From contig JAUNWB010000019.1 in the NCBI GenBank assembly GCA_030540535.1, positions 1 to 10,839 on the forward strand: 10,839 nucleotides of DNA, given 5' to 3'. Below the pieces are notes generated by a model. That model was not told where the DNA came from, did not search any database, and saw only the letters and a list, made by a program, of their open reading frames with translations. The translations under genes and the position numbers were made by a program. Of the stretch, positions 6,742 through 10,839 are shown piece by piece. Origin of the DNA: Elusimicrobiales bacterium. GTDB taxonomy: Bacteria; Elusimicrobiota; Elusimicrobia; Elusimicrobiales; Elusimicrobiaceae. Numbering within the stretch: the stretch's first letter is position 1; each line of letters starts with the position of its first letter.

Positions 6742-9700
6742 GGCGGGCCTCCTCCAGCTGACGGCTTTGCGCGCTTTTGCGCGCGCGCATTAAACATTTA
6801 AAACTGTCCCGGCGGCAAATGGCCGCGTACGGGCAAAAATCGCACAAATCGGACGGGTTCAAAAAGAACGCGCCTTTTTTAATATAGTCCGACAGAAGCG
6901 TTAAAAACGCTTCGGCGCGCGGGCGCAGAGCTTCAAAAGCGGATGGCTCCAAATCGCGCCGCGCATAACCTTTGTTAATGGATAAAAGGCATGACCCGGC
7001 GGACGAATACCCTGCCAGTTCCGGCAGTTTTTCGGCTGCCAGCACGTATAAAAACGGCTGGAAAATAAGATGCGTAAAGAAATCCGCCGCCAAGTTTTTG
7101 GTACCTTTTTTGGACGATTTATAATCCGCCACCACAAACGTTTTGTGTTCCGCGTCCACATCCACGCGGTCGATAACGCCGCGCAGCTTAAACGGCAGGC
7201 CGGGCGCGTCCAGCCGCGTAAATTCTTTTTCAAAATAAGACGGCGTAAACGGCCCCAGATTTTTTAAATCGTCCGTTACAAAGGCGGACAGCCGTTCGCG
7301 AATGTCCTGCAAAATCAGTTCCCACACCACGGGATAAATGCCAAACGCTTTATAACTTTCCCGGTTGTAACGGCCGTCCAGCGCGCGGTTTAAATACTCC
7401 AGTGCGGCGGAGTCAAACACGTTATGCGTAAGCCCCATGCGGGAAAGTTCGGTGTAAAAATCCTGCAAAATTTCGTGGTAAGCGGTACCGCGTTTGTCGG
7501 GCGACAGCTCGCGGCGGCTCAAGACGTCGTCTTTCTCCTCCAGGTTAAGGCCTTTGTCAAAAAAGTATTTCATCGGGCAGGCGGCCAGTTCCTGCAAAGC
7601 GGAAGGAGAAAATCCGGCCCCGTCGTTGGCGCGCGCGAAAATTTCCGCCCCGGCCGATATAAAACCGTCGAACAAATTGGGTTCCCCCGTTTCCGCCAGC
7701 GCGTGCGCGGCGGACAGGGAGCGGGATATTTCATCCGTTAATAACCCGGCCTGCCGATAATTTTCGCGCGCCGATTCCGGCTGCAAAATAACGGAAAAAG
7801 AAAGTTCTTTGGGCGTTAAAAATTCCGGCGCAACGGAAGCAATCTGTTCCGAAATGCGCCCGCTGACGCGCGGTGTTTCTTCGGCCGTCCAGGTTAAGCG
7901 GGCGACACGGGCAAGCTCGGCCAAATACACGGAAGGGACGGACTCTTTCCCGTCCGCACCCGTGCGGGCATACAGCGCATACAGCTTTTCGCGCGCCGCC
8001 GTGGCCGCCGCAAAAAACAGCAAACGTTCTTCGTCCACGCGCTCGAGTTTTTGGTTCACCCAATAGCCCAGCACGTCGCGCAATAAATAGCGGTAACGGT
8101 CCCGGAATACGGGGTCCTCCGGCACGATTTGCGGGAACGATTTTTCGTTCATGCCGAGCAAAAACACCGCCTTAAACTGAAGCCCGCGCGCACGCACCGC
8201 GTCCGTAAACGTTACGCCGCCGCGCACGCTTTCGGCTTCGTTAAAAGAAAGGGAATTTAATGCGTCCGTCAGTTCTTCCACCGCTTCCCCCGCGCGGCTT
8301 TGGGCGCGCACGGAAGCGTATTTTTGGAACGAATCAATTTTATCGCACACGGCGCGGTAGATTTCCGCGTCTTTGCCGCGGAAAGAAGTTTCGTCGGTAT
8401 TGTCCGCCAAAAACGCACGCGCCAATGCGGCGGCGTCCGCCCATGCGCGCGGGGCGTTTAACGCCGAAAGACGCGTTTGGCACGCTTCCAGCCACGTTAA
8501 AAAGGCGGGGTCGTAATCTTTGGTTTGGGGGAGCAAATCTTTCCACTGGCTTAAATCGCGGCTGACGAGCGAAGAAGCGGCCAGCGAACGCCATTTATAC
8601 TTTTGCTCCGCTTTAAAATAAGGGGACGCCAAAACGGCCAGCACCGTATCGCGGTCAAACCCGCGCGCGGCCAGCGAAAATAAATTCAAGCAAAATACGC
8701 CCAGCGGGAATTTAGAAAGCGGATACGTAAACGAAGCGTCCAGCGGAATACAGTTTTGCTTAAACGTGCGGCGGACTTCGTCCTGGTACGGTGCGACGGA
8801 ACGCGCGATAAGCGCGATATCGCCAAATTCATATCCCTCTTTTTCCGTCAGACGCAAAATTTCTTTGGCGGCAAAAAACACTTCTCCGCGCGGGTCCGCC
8901 GCCGACACGATGTTCACGCCCGGCGCGTCCGCCGCGCCCTGCGGGGCAAATACGTACGCGCCGCTTGCGCCAAGCGCGCCGAAATCGTTTTCGTCCGCGT
9001 CTTCCGCCGCGGGAGAAGAGCCCAGCCAGTTGGTTTCAAAAAATTTCTGGGCAAAACGGTACGCCGCATGCTTTTTATACGGCGCAAACACCGCCGACGG
9101 GTGCGTTTTGCAAACCCGGTTCACCAGTTCCAGCTGGCGGCCGGGCATATCGTAAAATCCGTAAAAAACAATTTGCTTAAATCCGCGCAAAAAGGCGGAA
9201 TTTTCCACGCCGCTAAGCGCGCGTTCAAACATTTCCTGATACGGACGGTATCCGGGCACCTGTGCTTCGCGCTCGCTAAAACGGCGGTACACGCGCACCA
9301 GCCAGCCGAAGCGTTCCGCCTCCTGCGAGAGTACCGGGTCCGAAGAGGTTTGCAAATGTTCTTCCAGCACGTCCGGGTCCGCCAGCGAGTCGGCCAAGTC
9401 CCGCAGGGACGCTTTTAACGCATGCACAAACCCGCGCGAAACGGGATAGCGGTTGAGCCCCGGTTCGGTTAAAATGTCTTTCAGCAAAAAATCGCGCAGA
9501 TTGTCCTGCGGGAACTCGGGCAGCGCCGCGCCCTGCTCCGCGTCCAGCGCGCGCAAAAGGGCGGAGCCCGTCAAAAAATGGATATTCGCCACCGCACCGT
9601 TTTCCTGCGCCAGCACGCCGGAAAGGCGGCGCGCCACAAACGAAGACGCACACACGACAAGCCACGGCTCCAGCGGGTTTTGGCGACGGGAGCGGACAAA

Positions 9701-9751
9701 GCGTACAAACGATTTTTCCAGCGACGGATAATGCGCGTAAAAAAGTTCCAT
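6731..9751 (-). CDS. addB: AddB-like nuclease subunit with Fe-S cluster motif
   Basis: A 1006-residue protein, first gene of the operon and partner of AddA. The C-terminal PD-(D/E)XK nuclease has GVIDRV (Asp861), VVADYKSS (Asp876, Lys878) and QPFLYVL. Cys725 (AACPMKYFF) together with C970-x2-C973-x5-C979 match the four ligands of the [4Fe-4S] 'iron staple' known in AddB and Cas4-type nucleases. Conserved AddB landmarks in the helicase-like part include VFYGFYDMPGRQLELV and ARGLQFKAVFLLGMNEKSFP (near residues 510-545). The N-terminus has no Walker A motif, unlike Bacillus AddB, so this part is expected to be a structural or DNA-scanning fold rather than an ATPase. In the AddAB complex this nuclease cuts one strand while AddA's cuts the other, leading to RecA loading. 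The ATG at 9751 has no clear ribosome site. The protein is slightly shorter than typical AddB (about 1100-1170). Confidence 0.88.
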   Translation of the reverse strand: MELFYAHYPSLEKSFVRFVRSRRQNPLEPWLVVCASSFVARRLSGVLAQENGAVANIHFLTGSALLRALDAEQGAALPEFPQDNLRDFLLKDILTEPGLNRYPVSRGFVHALKASLRDLADSLADPDVLEEHLQTSSDPVLSQEAERFGWLVRVYRRFSEREAQVPGYRPYQEMFERALSGVENSAFLRGFKQIVFYGFYDMPGRQLELVNRVCKTHPSAVFAPYKKHAAYRFAQKFFETNWLGSSPAAEDADENDFGALGASGAYVFAPQGAADAPGVNIVSAADPRGEVFFAAKEILRLTEKEGYEFGDIALIARSVAPYQDEVRRTFKQNCIPLDASFTYPLSKFPLGVFCLNLFSLAARGFDRDTVLAVLASPYFKAEQKYKWRSLAASSLVSRDLSQWKDLLPQTKDYDPAFLTWLEACQTRLSALNAPRAWADAAALARAFLADNTDETSFRGKDAEIYRAVCDKIDSFQKYASVRAQSRAGEAVEELTDALNSLSFNEAESVRGGVTFTDAVRARGLQFKAVFLLGMNEKSFPQIVPEDPVFRDRYRYLLRDVLGYWVNQKLERVDEERLLFFAAATAAREKLYALYARTGADGKESVPSVYLAELARVARLTWTAEETPRVSGRISEQIASVAPEFLTPKELSFSVILQPESARENYRQAGLLTDEISRSLSAAHALAETGEPNLFDGFISAGAEIFARANDGAGFSPSALQELAACPMKYFFDKGLNLEEKDDVLSRRELSPDKRGTAYHEILQDFYTELSRMGLTHNVFDSAALEYLNRALDGRYNRESYKAFGIYPVVWELILQDIRERLSAFVTDDLKNLGPFTPSYFEKEFTRLDAPGLPFKLRGVIDRVDVDAEHKTFVVADYKSSKKGTKNLAADFFTHLIFQPFLYVLAAEKLPELAGYSSAGSCLLSINKGYARRDLEPSAFEALRPRAEAFLTLLSDYIKKGAFFLNPSDLCDFCPYAAICRRDSFKCLMRARKSAQSRQLEEARHAE
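6748..6755 (-). promoter_or_regulatory. Strong Shine-Dalgarno site of addA inside addB
   Basis: GGAGGAGG on the minus strand, six bases before the addA ATG at 6741, lies within the last codons of addB. Together with the 11-bp overlap it indicates coupled translation of the two subunits, as expected for proteins made in a fixed ratio. Confidence 0.8.
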
Positions 9752-9763
9752 GGCGTACCGATA

Positions 9764-9792
9764 AATAGTAAAATAGAAACTACTTTATTATT
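9764..9792. repeat. AT-rich imperfect inverted repeat in the divergent promoter region
   Basis: AATAGTAAA (9764-9772) and TTTATTATT (9784-9792) are inverted copies with one mismatch, around an 11-base centre. They overlap the candidate -10 region of addB and the region upstream of sixA. It could be an operator shared by both genes, or just an effect of AT-rich composition. Confidence 0.3.
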
Positions 9793-9814
9793 GCATTTTT
9801 GGACGCATATTCAA
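9787..9814 (-). promoter_or_regulatory. addB: Candidate promoter of the addB operon
   Basis: On the minus strand, TTGAAT (plus 9809-9814, four of six matches to the -35 consensus) and AATAAT (plus 9787-9792, five of six to the -10) are separated by 16 bases. A start near 9779 would give a leader of about 28 bases. This is the best such pair I could find in the 68-bp divergent region, and it is AT-rich, so chance matches are possible. It overlaps the start of sixA on the other strand. Confidence 0.4.
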
Positions 9815-9819
9815 ATACT

Positions 9820-10275
9820 ATGAAAACGCTCGTCATTGTCCGCCACGCACACGCGCTGCCCGGCTACGAAGCCGGCGTAAATTCGGACGCCGAACGCCCC
9901 CTTTCCGCCGAAGGGCGCGAAAAAGCCTCCGTCACCGCCGCGCGCCTGAACCAGTTGGGTATTACGCCCGGGCTGATTATTACAAGCCCCCTTCTGCGGG
10001 CCGAACAGACCGCCTGCATTTTGGCCGAAACGCTTTGCGCGCCGGTTGAAAAATCGTTCGAGTTAAACGGCCTTAAAGACGAGCAGGACGTCTGCGATTT
10101 TTTAAAAGAACAACTAAACCGTACGGACTGCATACTGGCTGTAGGACACAACCCGAATGTTACCTATGTAACGCATTTGCTGGCCGGACAGGTGCGCACG
10201 TTTTTGCCGGGTTCGTTTGCCGTAATTAACCTGGATAATCCGGCAGTACCGCAACTTACTTATTTTGGAGAATAA
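9820..10275 (+). CDS. sixA: SixA-type phosphohistidine phosphatase
   Basis: A 151-residue protein of the histidine phosphatase superfamily. The phosphate-binding motif is VIVRHAHA, with Arg8 and the nucleophilic His9. The conserved TSPLLRAEQT (55-64) supplies Arg60, and AVGHNP supplies the second histidine, His110. The small size and the SPLLRAEQT block are those of SixA, which removes phosphate from histidine residues of phosphorelay or PTS-related (NPr) proteins in E. coli; the partner here is unknown. The ATG at 9820 gives the usual MKTLVIVRHA opening. An in-frame TTG at 9799 would add seven residues (MDAYSNT), but neither start has a recognisable ribosome site. Divergent from addB across 68 bp, followed by uppP after two bases, hence probably co-transcribed with it. 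Confidence 0.9.
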   Translation: MKTLVIVRHAHALPGYEAGVNSDAERPLSAEGREKASVTAARLNQLGITPGLIITSPLLRAEQTACILAETLCAPVEKSFELNGLKDEQDVCDFLKEQLNRTDCILAVGHNPNVTYVTHLLAGQVRTFLPGSFAVINLDNPAVPQLTYFGE

Positions 10276-10277
10276 CC

Positions 10278-10839
10278 ATGACTGTTTTTGACGCCGTTCT
10301 GCTCGGCCTTTTACAGGCCTTAGGCGAATTTTTACCGATTTCCAGCTCCGCGCACCTGGTGCTGCTGCCGTATTTTCGCGGGATGGAATACCAGGGTATC
10401 GCGTTTGATATTATGCTTCACGCAGCCACGCTGCTGGCCGTACTTTTGTATTTTGCCAAAGACTGGTTTGTTCTTATTAAGAATGGGCTCACAAAACCGT
10501 TTGCGCCGCAAGGCCGCATGCTGTGGTATTTGGCGGCGGCCACCGTGCCGGCGGGGATTGCGGGCCTGTTTTTAAAAGACACGGCCGAACATGCTTTTAG
10601 AAACCCGCTGATGATTGCGGCCTGTTTAATGGTGTTTGCGGGCATACTGTGGTGGGCGGACCGCCGCGCGGGCGACCGGGCGGAAACGGCAGATATTTTT
10701 TCCGTCCCGTTCAAAACGGTTTTTTTGATTGGGTGCGCGCAGGCACTGGCGATTATGCCCGGCGTATCCAGAAGCGGTATTACAATTACGGCCGCATTAC
10801 TCTTGGGCCTTACGCGCGGAGTAAGTGCGCGGATTTCGT
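10278..10839 (+). CDS. uppP: Undecaprenyl-diphosphatase UppP/BacA (3' end outside window)
   Basis: The first 187 residues of an integral membrane phosphatase that converts undecaprenyl diphosphate to the monophosphate, recycling the lipid carrier for peptidoglycan and other envelope polymers and giving bacitracin tolerance. Both family motifs are present: GEFLPISSSAHL (16-27; Glu17, Ser22-Ser24, His26) and PGVSRSG (161-167), whose Ser/Arg residues belong to the active site. Hydrophobic segments are visible at about 45-60, 82-98, 111-127 and 147-160. The ATG at 10278 has GGAG eight bases upstream, within the end of sixA. Family members have about 265-280 residues, so the missing part, about 80 residues, is simply cut by the window edge. 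Operon partner of sixA. Confidence 0.95.
   Translation, partial: MTVFDAVLLGLLQALGEFLPISSSAHLVLLPYFRGMEYQGIAFDIMLHAATLLAVLLYFAKDWFVLIKNGLTKPFAPQGRMLWYLAAATVPAGIAGLFLKDTAEHAFRNPLMIAACLMVFAGILWWADRRAGDRAETADIFSVPFKTVFLIGCAQALAIMPGVSRSGITITAALLLGLTRGVSARIS

Noticed and set aside
8756..9418. Open frame on the plus strand (220 codons) opposite addB
   Set aside because: Strongly Arg/Phe/Val-biased composition typical of antisense reading of GC-rich genes, and no motif. The addB frame is continuous here.
9799..9819. TTG start adding seven residues to SixA
   Set aside because: The family begins directly with a short strand and the RH(G/A) motif; MKTLVIVRHA from the ATG at 9820 fits. No ribosome site supports the TTG. 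Not excluded fully, so it is noted under the gene.

Overview
The window looks like ordinary chromosomal DNA from a GC-rich member of the Elusimicrobiota (an Elusimicrobium-like, probably gut-associated bacterium). The main clue is the partial prepilin gene at the left edge. Its N-terminal stretch and the '[10 protein letters not shown]' and '[13 protein letters not shown]' segments are the style seen in the large prepilin-like families of that phylum. This placement rests on recognition alone and should be treated as moderate. Nothing in the window looks like a phage, an insertion sequence, a CRISPR array or an RNA gene.

Layout. Bases 1-397 (minus strand) hold the 5' part of a type IV prepilin-like gene whose 3' end lies outside the window. 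Bases 398-612 are intergenic. They carry a weak candidate terminator for the upstream operon, a 12-base A/T homopolymer, and two GGGA-NN-TCCC palindromes 25 bp apart that may form the pilin control region. Bases 613-9751 are one tight minus-strand gene cluster, read right to left: addB, addA, ybaB, a CoA-binding Rossmann protein, an aldo/keto reductase, and a radical SAM protein of the spore photoproduct lyase family. Gaps between these genes are 2-37 bp or overlaps of 11 and 19 bp, so they are probably co-transcribed. Bases 9752-9819 are a short AT-rich divergent promoter region. From 9820 the plus strand holds sixA (phosphohistidine phosphatase) and then uppP (undecaprenyl-diphosphatase), which is cut by the right edge.

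How the genes fit together. AddA (helicase plus nuclease) and AddB (inactive helicase fold, nuclease and Fe-S cluster) form the double-strand-break resection enzyme that loads RecA. YbaB is a nucleoid-associated protein that is often encoded next to recombination genes, and the SPL-family protein belongs to a DNA-repair-related radical SAM family. The cluster therefore has a DNA-maintenance flavour, with two less obvious passengers (the CoA-binding protein and the aldo/keto reductase). The SixA-UppP pair is a signalling or housekeeping phosphatase followed by a cell-wall lipid-carrier recycling enzyme. No stretch longer than 300 bases lacks a gene; the longest gap is 215 bases (398-612).

I did not find a clearly new system. 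The points most worth checking are the SPL-family protein without a cysteine where the classical hydrogen-donor cysteine is expected, the grouping of AddAB, YbaB and the SPL-like protein, and the architecture of the pilin upstream region.
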